Positions 17,374 to 25,506 of a DNA stretch of 64,000 nucleotides are shown here, one piece after another. Position 1 is the stretch's first letter, and each line of letters starts with the position of its first letter. The notes under the pieces are model-generated. The model ran no database searches and was not told the DNA's origin. It was given only the letters and a program-made list of their open reading frames with translations. The DNA is taken from contig NYUD01000061.1 of assembly GCA_002683825.1 (NCBI GenBank), forward strand, positions 1 through 64,000, in the 5' to 3' direction. A program made the translations under genes and the position numbers. The DNA is from Planctomycetota bacterium. Lineage in GTDB: Bacteria; Planctomycetota; UBA1135; GCA-002686595.

Positions 17374-18378
17374 CTAGGGAACGGAGATCGTTTCGAGCAC
17401 ACGGGCGACGATGTCGTCCGAAGTGCACCCACGGGCTTCCGCTTCGTAGCTCGCGACAACGCGGTGGCGCAGCACCGGGTGCGCAATTTTCTTGATGTCG
17501 GCCGGAGTCACGTAACCCCGATGTTCCAGGAATGCACAGGCGCGCGCGCAGAGCGACATGACGATTGACGCCCGCGGACTCGCGCCGAACTGAATCTGGT
17601 CTTCGAGCTCGGCCAAGCCGTGCTCGCGCGGATTGCGAGTCGATTGGACGATCCGCACGATGTACTGCATCAGGCGCGGATCGATGTGGATCTGGTCGAC
17701 CCGGGCACGGGCCTGCAGGATCGTCTCGAGATCGATGATGGGGCTCACCGACGGCGGCTCAGCCGTCCTGGCCATGCGCTCCATGATCGTGAGTTCTTCC
17801 TCCTCACCGGGATAGCCCACCAGCAACTTGAGGAAGAAGCGGTCGATCTGCGCCTCGGGCAGGCGGTAGGTTCCGTCCTGCTCGATCGGGTTCTGGGTCG
17901 CCAGGACCAGAAACGGGTTCGGCAGAGGGAAGGTCTCGCCGCCGATCGAAACCTGGCGTTCCTGCATCGCCTCGAGGAGCGCCGATTGCACCTTGGCGGG
18001 CGCCCGGTTGATCTCGTCTGCGAGGCAGAAGTTCACAAAAATCGGTCCCTTGCGCGCCGAGAACGTCCCGTCCTTGACGTTGAATATCTCCGTGCCGACC
18101 AGGTCCGAGGGCAGCAGATCGGGGGTGAACTGGACCCGCGCAAAGCTCGCGTGGACGGCGCCCGCGAGACTGGAAACGGCCAGGGTCTTGGCCAGCCCGG
18201 GGAGGCCCTCCAGCAGCACGTGTCCGTTGGTCAAGAGGGCCACCTGGAGCCCCTGGATGAGATCCTCCTGTCCCACGATCACCTCGTGAAGCGCATCGTT
18301 CAGCTGGCCTACCCAGGCGCTTTCGCGGGCGATGATCTCACCGAGGTCGGAGGTGGTCGCGGTCTCTGTACTGGTCAT
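17374..18378 (-). CDS. moxR: MoxR-family AAA+ ATPase
   Basis: 334 residues from the ATG at 18378; a GTG 17 codons upstream is also open but the added residues look non-coding. Walker A is GLPGLAKT (58-65), Walker B LADEINRAP (about 120), sensor 1 ATQNPIEQDG, and the arginine-finger region QIDRFFLKL is present. MoxR ATPases are chaperones that insert cofactors or assemble partners, here presumably the VWA proteins encoded downstream. First gene of the moxR-DUF58-DUF4381-batABCDE operon. No Shine-Dalgarno sequence is seen, in line with other starts in this window. Confidence 0.9.
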   Translation of the reverse strand: MTSTETATTSDLGEIIARESAWVGQLNDALHEVIVGQEDLIQGLQVALLTNGHVLLEGLPGLAKTLAVSSLAGAVHASFARVQFTPDLLPSDLVGTEIFNVKDGTFSARKGPIFVNFCLADEINRAPAKVQSALLEAMQERQVSIGGETFPLPNPFLVLATQNPIEQDGTYRLPEAQIDRFFLKLLVGYPGEEEELTIMERMARTAEPPSVSPIIDLETILQARARVDQIHIDPRLMQYIVRIVQSTRNPREHGLAELEDQIQFGASPRASIVMSLCARACAFLEHRGYVTPADIKKIAHPVLRHRVVASYEAEARGCTSDDIVARVLETISVP

Positions 18379-18536
18379 GGGTGAAGGAAGAAGGGTCCAA
18401 GGCGAGATCTCGCGGTTACGGCCACCCACCTCCGAGTGTTGGGAATTCTATTCACCGAGGGGCCCGAAGGCGGACTGAGGTCCGGAGGAAGCACCAAAAT
18501 AATGCCGACTCTTGGGAAAATCCGCCCCAATGGCCC

Positions 18537-18580
18537 GCGTGCGCCCCCACCTCACCGGAAGGTGAGGTGGGAGCGCACGC
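18537..18580. terminator. 44-nt near-perfect palindrome between nhaA-like gene and moxR
   Basis: Plus strand: 8-nt arm gcgtgcgc (18537-18544), one mismatch, 11-nt arm cccacctcacc, loop GGAA, then the exact complements (18561-18571 and 18573-18580). A 19-of-20 paired stem with a tetraloop is very stable. It lies 62 nt downstream of the nhaA-like stop on the minus strand. It has no strong U-tract, so it may act as a Rho-associated or pausing element, a transcript stabiliser, or a REP-like repeat rather than a classical intrinsic terminator. Confidence 0.6.
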
Positions 18581-18641
18581 TGGAGAGCCACGCCTTTTCG
18601 CCGACGCCGCGGCGGCAGGGCGCGGGAAGATGCGGGCCCGC

Positions 18642-19967
18642 CTAGGCGGCCTCGCGCTCCCGTACCTCGTCGGCGTGGGGCAAGGCGCCGGACACCTCTT
18701 CGACGTCCTGCGAAGCGCCGGTGTCGACCGAGGACATGACCGTGGACGCGACGGAGGACGACCCGCGCCCCACGCCAAGATTGCGCCCCAGGACGATGGC
18801 GACGATTCCGACGCCCCCTGAGAGGAGCGCTCCCATCTGCGCCTGCACCAGCACCGGGCTGGCGGGATAGGCTGCGCTCGCAGCGACTAGCGCCACCGAG
18901 ACCGCCACGAAGCCGACCGTGAAGAGTTCGCGAACACCCACGCGATCGGGGAGGGGGTATCCGATCTTGTTACCCAGGTAGGAGAAGAGGCTGACGCCGA
19001 CCGGATTGCCGACGACCAGCGCGGCCACGACGACCCAGGTCATCGGCCCGATCTGCCCGAACTGCACCCCGGCGTTGGCGAGGGCGAAGAAGAACAGGCC
19101 GTAGTCGACAAACCCCGCGAATCGATGCTCGAAGGCGTGCTGGGGTGAATGGCTTGCGTGGGCTCCGTGACCCACGTGGGTTCCCGCATCCCGGTTTTGA
19201 CCCGGAAGGAAGGGCACCACGAAGACCAGGGCGAGGGCGGGATGCAAGTTGGCCAGAACGAGGCCGGACCAGGCCATCGGCCCGGCGATCGCGACGTAGG
19301 GCACCCAGGAGGAAACCCGCGCCTTGCGCATCCCGTAGGCGACCACCATCGCTGCGGCGACCATCAAGAGCCACTGGGGCTGGACGGGATTGGCGACATT
19401 TCCATGGAACATGGTGACGGCAACGCCCGCGACGGCAAACAGCAGCAGGAAATCGATGGCGGCGTGCCTCCGTCCGAAGACGACGCGAGCCACTACCCAG
19501 GCGAGAGCGATGTTCGTACCCGACGGGATCGCCCAACCACTTTGCAGTTGATTCAACTCCGTCTCTCCGGGGAACGCCCCGGTGTTGTGCGCAACGGCCA
19601 GTGCAGCGAAGAAGACCGCGATAGGACCGACCACACCACCCGCCGTCGCAAAGAGCGGATTAACCACTCTTTTGATCGGATGCAGGTTTCCGCCGGGCGA
19701 ACAAGCTTGAACGATCTGCTTGGCCGCAATCCCGAAGAAGAACACCATGAAGATGTCGTTGATCAGGTAGTTCAGCGTGAGGTGATGACCGAACAGGGCG
19801 AGGCCTCCGGGGAATTCCCAGACAGCCGCGCCATGCCCGACGCCCATGAGGTAGTGGTAGGTGTCCGGCGCTACATTGGCGAAGACCAGCGCAGCGATGA
19901 CGCCGAAGACAAGCGGAATGGAATATTCGCGCAATGAATGGAGGAGATTCTTGTCAGGAGTGTTCAT
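18642..19967 (-). CDS. NhaA-fold transporter lacking the NhaA antiport residues
   Basis: 441 residues, about 12 membrane helices. The NhaA fold is recognisable throughout: YLINDIFMVFFFGIAAKQI, GWAIPSGTNIALAW, SGLVLANLHPALA, FFFALANAGVQFG, VVGNPVGVSLF. Aligned by eye to E. coli NhaA, Asp133 becomes Asn152, Asp163/Asp164 become Ala180/Gly181 and Lys300 becomes Asn321. These are the residues for ion binding and charge balance, so proton-sodium exchange by the known mechanism is unlikely. The loop before helix 9 has six His within 18 residues (264-281), and a 45-residue Ser/Val-rich tail follows the last helix. Single gene, ATG start; transcribed toward moxR but separated by a stable hairpin. Annotation as a working sodium-proton antiporter would be unsafe. 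Confidence 0.82.
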   Translation of the reverse strand: MNTPDKNLLHSLREYSIPLVFGVIAALVFANVAPDTYHYLMGVGHGAAVWEFPGGLALFGHHLTLNYLINDIFMVFFFGIAAKQIVQACSPGGNLHPIKRVVNPLFATAGGVVGPIAVFFAALAVAHNTGAFPGETELNQLQSGWAIPSGTNIALAWVVARVVFGRRHAAIDFLLLFAVAGVAVTMFHGNVANPVQPQWLLMVAAAMVVAYGMRKARVSSWVPYVAIAGPMAWSGLVLANLHPALALVFVVPFLPGQNRDAGTHVGHGAHASHSPQHAFEHRFAGFVDYGLFFFALANAGVQFGQIGPMTWVVVAALVVGNPVGVSLFSYLGNKIGYPLPDRVGVRELFTVGFVAVSVALVAASAAYPASPVLVQAQMGALLSGGVGIVAIVLGRNLGVGRGSSSVASTVMSSVDTGASQDVEEVSGALPHADEVREREAA

Positions 19968-20173
19968 GTATTAGGACCCTGAATGAGATAAGGGTGTGAG
20001 CACCGGGTTTCGGCAGGAAAGCCCTTTCCCCTTGACCCTTCGGAGAAATCTTTCATGGCGCACAGGGAGCGCCGGGGCGACGCGAGGGAAAAGTCTTCCT
20101 CTGCAGCTCAAGTTCCGATGGAGCTCGCGACGAAGAGTTGTGGCCTCCTGAGAACCCGATCCTCACCGACGCC

Positions 20174-20404
20174 GTGCGTATCCTCCTCCTCATAGCCTTC
20201 CTGTTCTCGGGCGACCCCACCTCCGTGAAAAGCGCGGAATCACGGGCGCCCGGGGCCCCAGCGGTCAAGGAGGCACGGCTTGAACTGAAGCGCTCCCTGA
20301 GAGGCCAGGCCCTTGTCCGGGCCGAACGCACGGCCCACATGTTGGCCCACTTCGAAGAGTTGGCTCCCCGGCCGGCTGCCAAGAGCCGTGGAGGTCGCCC
20401 GTGA
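20174..20404 (+). CDS. small exported protein, unknown function
   Basis: 76 residues from a GTG start, chosen because it gives a compact signal peptide (MRILLLIAFLFSGDP); an ATG 12 codons upstream is also open. The rest is Arg/Ala/Glu-rich and mostly helical, with no known motif. Its TGA overlaps the GTG of the next gene (GTGA), which is the main support for it being real, since this coupling recurs throughout the window. Function not recognised. Confidence 0.5.
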   Translation: MRILLLIAFLFSGDPTSVKSAESRAPGAPAVKEARLELKRSLRGQALVRAERTAHMLAHFEELAPRPAAKSRGGRP

Positions 20405-21567
20405 GCGAGATCCCGACCCGCCACGAATCCGACCCCCCACCCAGGAGGGGAATGAGCCTGACCAAGGCCGCGCTGGTCATGCTGGGCGTCAGCGCGATCG
20501 CCCTTTCGGGCGTTCCCGGCATCGGCAAGGACCCCGGTCCCGATGGCTCGCTCACGGGACTATGCGTGGATTACCGCGGCTTCGCAGTCCCTGATGCCCG
20601 GATCGCCCTCTTCGATGCCCAGTCGCTCGAGCTGGTGGAGACGACCCGCTCGAACGCTGACGGACGCTTCGCCTTTCAGACCGCGCCGCCCACCTACAGC
20701 GCATTCGCCGAGCCTCCCCCCTCGAGCACGCTGTCGGGTACCTGGACCCTCGACCGGACCCAGGAGAACACCGCGATCGAGCTCGTCCTTCGCCCGGGCT
20801 TCGAGGTCGGTGTCCGGGTCGTCGACCAGGAGGGCCGCGCGATCGAAGGCGCCGAAGTCCGCGTCTTCGAGGTTCGCAGGGATCCCGCCCTGGTGGCCCA
20901 CACGCTGACCGACGCCGAGGGTCGGGCAACCCTTCTCGCCCCCCCCGCCGCACATATCGCCGCTCGCTCCAAGGGTCGGCCCGACCGCTGGCTCTACGAA
21001 CTCGAGATTCCGCCCGAAGGCGCCCACTTCAACTTCCACATGCCTCAGGGCCGGCTTCTCACGGGCAGAGTCATCGGACCCTATGGACCGGTGCCAGGCT
21101 CCGTACTGAGCAGTCGGCAAACCGCCGAACCCGAAGAATGGAACGGCTACGCTGTCTCCGACGAAAAAGGTCGCTTCGAACTGGTGGTCAGCGAAGCGCC
21201 GACGGAGATCGAGATCCTGGATCCGAGCGGTTATCACCTACCCACGGTGCGGACGATCCCATCCGTGACGAAGGAGCTGGGCGATATCCAGCTCGACAAG
21301 GGCGAACGCATTTCCATTCGAACACTGGACGCGGACGGCTACGGTCTACCGACCCGGGTTTGGTTGTGGTCCGAGCAAACCCAGTGCTGGAGCTACGGGA
21401 GGGAAACAGACAAGGTGGGCCGGATCGACCTCGCAGCGATGGGTCGCTACTCCGTCGTGGCGAGACCTATTTTCGGGGGGCAGCGGGTGCTGGAGCTCTG
21501 GAACAAAGAACCGGGAACGAATCCTGTCGAACTCTCCGCTCGGAGGGGGATCGCAGCCGATAGGTGA
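20401..21567 (+). CDS. carboxypeptidase regulatory-like domain protein, membrane anchored
   Basis: 388 residues. A cytoplasmic stub of about 20 residues precedes one hydrophobic helix (about 20-37, LTKAALVMLGVSAIALSG), then repeated beta-sandwich units of the carboxypeptidase-regulatory (CarboxypepD_reg) type: GLCVDYRGFAVPDARIALFD, VGVRVVDQEGRAIEGAEVRV and LTGRVIGPYGPVPGSVL. Each has the G-x-V-x-D/G ... A/V pattern and a following NADGRF or DEKGRF turn. No catalytic domain is present. Such proteins are usually extracytoplasmic scaffold or adhesion proteins. Start is GTG in a 4-nt overlap with the small gene before it; a strong terminator follows. Confidence 0.75.
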   Translation: MSEIPTRHESDPPPRRGMSLTKAALVMLGVSAIALSGVPGIGKDPGPDGSLTGLCVDYRGFAVPDARIALFDAQSLELVETTRSNADGRFAFQTAPPTYSAFAEPPPSSTLSGTWTLDRTQENTAIELVLRPGFEVGVRVVDQEGRAIEGAEVRVFEVRRDPALVAHTLTDAEGRATLLAPPAAHIAARSKGRPDRWLYELEIPPEGAHFNFHMPQGRLLTGRVIGPYGPVPGSVLSSRQTAEPEEWNGYAVSDEKGRFELVVSEAPTEIEILDPSGYHLPTVRTIPSVTKELGDIQLDKGERISIRTLDADGYGLPTRVWLWSEQTQCWSYGRETDKVGRIDLAAMGRYSVVARPIFGGQRVLELWNKEPGTNPVELSARRGIAADR

Positions 21568-21633
21568 GAGGCTAGCAAGGCGTGCCCGTCAGCCGCGGAG
21601 GGCCCGTGGGATGCCTCCCGGCGGTATGTCAAG

Positions 21634-21671
21634 AAGAGATCTGGTGCCCCTGGCACCAGATCTTTTTTCTT
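21634..21671 (+). terminator. intrinsic terminator
   Basis: Perfect 12-bp stem: agatctggtgcc (21637-21648), loop cct, ggcaccagatct (21652-21663), then a run of six T (21663-21668) followed by ctt. The stem can be extended by A-U and G-U pairs at its foot. It ends transcription of the carboxypeptidase-regulatory-domain gene and insulates the acyl-CoA ligase gene. The remaining sequence between 21568 and 21936 shows no other feature. Confidence 0.92.
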
Positions 21672-21936
21672 GTGCGAAAACGGCCCCGACGTAACGTCCG
21701 GTGAAAGCAGGGCTTGTTCCAGAAGCCCTGGGGTCCCGTGCCATGGAACAACCACCGCGATGCCCGTCGAAAAGGGGGTCTACCCCTAGCAGGAGTGTGG
21801 GAGGCGAGCACGTCGGCCGGACACCTCCCGCGCGAAGGGGAATTCGAAGTCGCGCGAGCCGAGGACCGTATCGCTAAACACTCCTCGGCCGGCGAGCGTG
21901 AACCACTATGCTAGCCAATCTCCACCCTCCACCACC

Positions 21937-23622
21937 ATGGATCATCACCCCTGGCACTCCCACTACGACGACGGCGTCGCACACACGATCGCCTACGAAG
22001 AGATCGCCTTGCCCGCCATCCTTCGACGGACCGCGGAGAACTCGCCCGAGCTACCAGCGCTCTACTGGCTGAACGCCCGCATGAACTATCGCGAGCTCGC
22101 CCGTCAGGTCGCGCGCTGCACGGCAGCGCTCACCAGGCTGGGCGTGGGGCCCGGCAAGAGCGTTGCCATCCAGCTCCCCAACATGCCCCAGGCGGTGATT
22201 GCGTACTACGGTGCTCTCTCCGCCGGCGCGCGGGTCGTGTTGACCAATCCGCTTTATACACCGCGCGAGATCAAGCACCAGTGGAACGATGCGGAGTGCC
22301 AGGTTGCGATCACAACGGACTTCCTCTTCGCTCAAAATATCAGGGACAATCGCGGCGCCTTGGACGTCGAGCAGTTCGTGATCGCTTCGATCCCGGAGTA
22401 CCTACGCTTCCCACTCAACTGGCTGGCCCCCTTCAAGCTACGCAACCAGGACCCACCGAAGATCGCCAAGATCGCACCCGAGAAGGGTGTGCACTTCTTC
22501 CGCAAACTCATCCAGGAAGCGTCTCCGATCCCGCCTCGCCCCATCGAGGATCTCGACGAGATCGCCGTACTCCAGTACACGGGCGGCACCACCGGGGTTT
22601 CGAAGGGAGCGATGCTGTCCCACAGAAACCTCTCGGTGAATGCCCAGCAGTGCGACGCCTGGTTCCCCCGCGGCAAGGCGGAGCGGCAGGTGCTGATGAC
22701 GGCGTTGCCCCTGTTTCACGTCTTTGGAATGACCGTTTGCATGAACTGGTCCGTGACCGCCGGCGGCGCCATGGTTCTCGTTCCCGATCCGCGCGACGCT
22801 GCCAGTATCGCCAAGGAGATCGTCAAACACCGAGTCACGATCTTTCCCGGTGTGCCGGCCATGTACAACGCACTGAACAACCTCCCGGGTATCGAGGCGA
22901 TGGACGTCTCCAGTATCAAGGGCTGCCTATCCGGCTCCGCACCGATCGCGCGCGAGGTACAGGAGCGATTCGAGTCACTGACCGGTGCGATTATCGTCGA
23001 GGGCTTCGGAATGAGCGAGACCTCTCCCATCACCCACGCAAATCCCTTCGGCCGCCGCAAGTTGGGCTCGATCGGCGTCCCGGTCTCCGACACCGAAGCG
23101 CGCATCGTGGACGTGGATGACCCCAGCAAGGCACTGGCCCCGGGCGAGGAGGGCGAGCTGTGCGTCCGCGGCCCGCAGATCATGCTCGGTTACTGGAAAC
23201 GCCCGGATGAAACGGCGAAGACCATCGTCGACGGCTGGCTCCTCACGGGGGACCTGGGCACGATGGACGAGGAAGGCTACTTCCGCATCGTCGGGCGCAA
23301 GAAGGACATGATCAACGTCTCGGGTTTCAAAGTGTTCCCGGACGAGGTCGACGAGGTTCTGATGGCCTACGAGGGTGTCCTGGAAGCCGCAACGATCGGC
23401 TTGCCGGATAAAGAGCGCGGCGAGATCGTGAAGTCCTTCGTGGTGCTGCAGAACGAGAACGTGACGGTTGAAGCTCTGCAGGCCCATTGCCGCGAGCAGT
23501 TGGCGGCGTACAAGGTTCCGCGTGAATTCGAGTTCATCGCCGAATTGCCGAAGAGCACGGTCCTGAAGGTGCTCCGCAGAGAACTGAGGGATCGGGAGCT
23601 GGCGAAGCGGGCCTTCGCCTAG
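21937..23622 (+). CDS. long-chain fatty-acid--CoA ligase (FadD-like, AMP-forming)
   Basis: 561 residues from ATG 21937; a GTG 13 codons upstream is possible but the family normally begins near the HPWHSHYDDGV segment. AMP-binding motif YTGGTTGVSKGA (214-225), substrate/adenylate motif GFGMSETSP, GELCVRGPQIMLGYW, the hinge TGDLG...GRKKDMINVSGFKVFP, and the C-terminal catalytic Lys region PKSTVLKVLRREL are all intact. Activates fatty acids to acyl-CoA via acyl-adenylate for beta-oxidation or lipid synthesis. Preceded by a terminator, so it has its own promoter. It ends 7 nt before the convergent DUF819 gene. Confidence 0.92.
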   Translation: MDHHPWHSHYDDGVAHTIAYEEIALPAILRRTAENSPELPALYWLNARMNYRELARQVARCTAALTRLGVGPGKSVAIQLPNMPQAVIAYYGALSAGARVVLTNPLYTPREIKHQWNDAECQVAITTDFLFAQNIRDNRGALDVEQFVIASIPEYLRFPLNWLAPFKLRNQDPPKIAKIAPEKGVHFFRKLIQEASPIPPRPIEDLDEIAVLQYTGGTTGVSKGAMLSHRNLSVNAQQCDAWFPRGKAERQVLMTALPLFHVFGMTVCMNWSVTAGGAMVLVPDPRDAASIAKEIVKHRVTIFPGVPAMYNALNNLPGIEAMDVSSIKGCLSGSAPIAREVQERFESLTGAIIVEGFGMSETSPITHANPFGRRKLGSIGVPVSDTEARIVDVDDPSKALAPGEEGELCVRGPQIMLGYWKRPDETAKTIVDGWLLTGDLGTMDEEGYFRIVGRKKDMINVSGFKVFPDEVDEVLMAYEGVLEAATIGLPDKERGEIVKSFVVLQNENVTVEALQAHCREQLAAYKVPREFEFIAELPKSTVLKVLRRELRDRELAKRAFA

Positions 23623-23629
23623 ACACGCC

Positions 23630-24784
23630 CTACCTCAAGAGACTCGCGGTCAGGAAACCCAGGTACGTTCCCAGCGCACTGCCAAGCGCTCCGATCAGAA
23701 TGGCCGGCAGGACCAGGTCCCCCCTACCGAGACTCCGAGCCAGGGCCAGGGCTGAAGTTCCCCCCCCGATGTTCGCCTGCGACGCCACGGCCGCAAGGAC
23801 GGGGTCCAGCCGCAACCAGCGCGCCACACCGAACACGATCGTCCCGTGCACACAGACCACCACCGCACAGAACAGGATGAGTCTCCCGCCGATCTCCCCC
23901 ATGCCGAGAAGCGCCCCGACGTCGCAGAGGGCTCCGATCACCGACAGGAAGAGCATCACAAAGGCCATCCCCAGGAGCCGCGCGCCCCGCAGCCGCTGCA
24001 CCAAGGGCACCTGGGCCAGCCCCAAGGCGAGCGTCGAGAGAATCAGGATGGAAGGGATTTCGAAACCGAGGGCCGTCCGGCCCCATTCAGCGATCTCTCG
24101 CGCCGCCCACACCGAGAGGGCGCCGAGCGCTCCGACCAGGGCCAGATCCAGGTGGTGCGTCGTCTCGGTGTCTTCCTCCTCGCCGGTATCGGGGGTACCG
24201 ATCGCAAGAACCTCCCCTCCGCCGGGCTGCCAACGCTGCAACAGCCTGGGAATCGCCACCGTGGCAGCCATCCAGACCGTCGTCATGGCGCTGTCCACCA
24301 CGCTCGCTGCGAGGTAGAGCCCCCCTTCCTTGACGACCCCGTACTCCAGGGCGACGGCATTGAAGTTCACGCTCCCGCCGGTGTAGGTCGCGACGAACAT
24401 CCCGGCCACGGCAAAGGTCAGCTCTCCGAAGGCCTCGAAGCCACCCGCCGCCAGAAGACCGCAGAACACTCCACAGACCGTCCCCAGGGATCCCAGGAGA
24501 AAGAGCAAGACAAGCGGCGCCCCGGCACGTTTGAGATCCGCCAGGTTGACCCGCAGCAACAGGAAAAAGATCGCCAGCGGCGCCACATGAGCGAAGATCC
24601 CGTCATAGATGGGGTGACCCGTACCGTACGTGGGCACGAGCCCCAGGTTCGCCGAGATCGCTGTCAGAACGATCACGAGCAAAGCAGACCCCAGATGCCT
24701 CAACCAGGTGTGGCGCGCCAACCACTCCGAAAGCGCCACGAGAAGCCCCAGGACTCCGAGGACGTACAAGGGGTCTTGCAACAC
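23630..24784 (-). CDS. DUF819 family integral membrane protein
   Basis: 384 residues with about 10 to 11 membrane helices. The landmarks LGLVPTYGTGHPIYDGIFAH, AGMFVATYTGGSVNF (about 135) and VASQANIGGGTSALALARSL (about 345) identify the DUF819 (YjcL-like) family, whose two glycine-rich re-entrant regions resemble those of secondary transporters. Substrate unknown. It has a cytoplasmic acidic loop (DTGEEEDTETTHH). Convergent with the acyl-CoA ligase gene; nothing else is in its transcript within the window. Confidence 0.85.
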   Translation of the reverse strand: MLQDPLYVLGVLGLLVALSEWLARHTWLRHLGSALLVIVLTAISANLGLVPTYGTGHPIYDGIFAHVAPLAIFFLLLRVNLADLKRAGAPLVLLFLLGSLGTVCGVFCGLLAAGGFEAFGELTFAVAGMFVATYTGGSVNFNAVALEYGVVKEGGLYLAASVVDSAMTTVWMAATVAIPRLLQRWQPGGGEVLAIGTPDTGEEEDTETTHHLDLALVGALGALSVWAAREIAEWGRTALGFEIPSILILSTLALGLAQVPLVQRLRGARLLGMAFVMLFLSVIGALCDVGALLGMGEIGGRLILFCAVVVCVHGTIVFGVARWLRLDPVLAAVASQANIGGGTSALALARSLGRGDLVLPAILIGALGSALGTYLGFLTASLLR

Positions 24785-25506
24785 GCCCTAGAGCGTAAGA
24801 AAAGGTGGGGGCCGAGTCAGGCCTACCTCCACCCGTGTCCGCCCTGTCTTCGGTTCCGCAGGTCGGTCGCCGGCCGTGACGTTCTACGCACGAATCTCTT
24901 TTCCGGTAACGAGTGGCCGGAACTCAGCGCAAGCTCCGGCCATTCATAGGATCCTGGATGGGACCCAGGGGCAAAAACAGAGGTTGTCGTAGGCTCCCGC
25001 CCCCTCGAACGAGAAAACGATCCGCACGACGCTGTTGCCGTCGTATTCCGGATCCGTAACCGCCGTGGCCGTAGAGAGGTAGCCCGTCTGCGGTGTATCA
25101 ACCGTCAAGTCGAGGGTCGAGAATCCGGGAACCGTAGCTGGAACCTCGCTGGTGAAGGCCTCAAGGCAAGCGTACTTCCGCGTGTTGCCGGTCACATCCG
25201 CCAAGGTGATGCTGCACGTCTGGCCGGGACTGTTCTCAAGGTCGATGAGATCGACCCGCAACGGAGTCACTGGCGAGAGGAAATCCCACGGCGTGACCAA
25301 GACTCAAGTTCGTCACAGTTCTTTCCCCCAAGAACGACGGATGGATTTGGAACCCTAGCTCACCAGGAACTTCCATTCGGTAAGAGGCTCCTCCGACCGA
25401 ACCGAACCCGCCACAAAAGGATTCCCTAAAACCCCGTTCTCTCTGGAAAGGGACCGCCGGGGACCCTTCTCCCAGCCCCAGGCACGTGTTGGAATCCCCT
25501 GAGCCC
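24785..25506. other. 722-nt intergenic region without a convincing intact gene
   Basis: No intact gene is supported between the DUF819 gene and the DUF255 gene. The minus strand has an open stretch at 24944-25300 that reads like the end of a secreted beta-rich protein (see separate entry). It is preceded in frame by two stop codons close together. The rest is of lower coding character and contains no clear hairpin with a U-tract. It may hold the promoters of both flanking genes. Confidence 0.5.
24944..25300 (-). pseudogene. possible remnant of a secreted beta-rich protein
   Basis: 118 codons open from a TTG. The translation has a protein-like character: LRVDLIDLENSPGQTCSIT, then LTVDTPQTGYLSTATAV and a terminal YDNLCFC segment, similar to tails of secreted planctomycete-type proteins. 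It has no signal peptide, and in-frame TGA codons lie immediately upstream, so it looks like the surviving 3' part of a broken gene. It could also be a chance open frame. Family not recognised. Confidence 0.3.
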
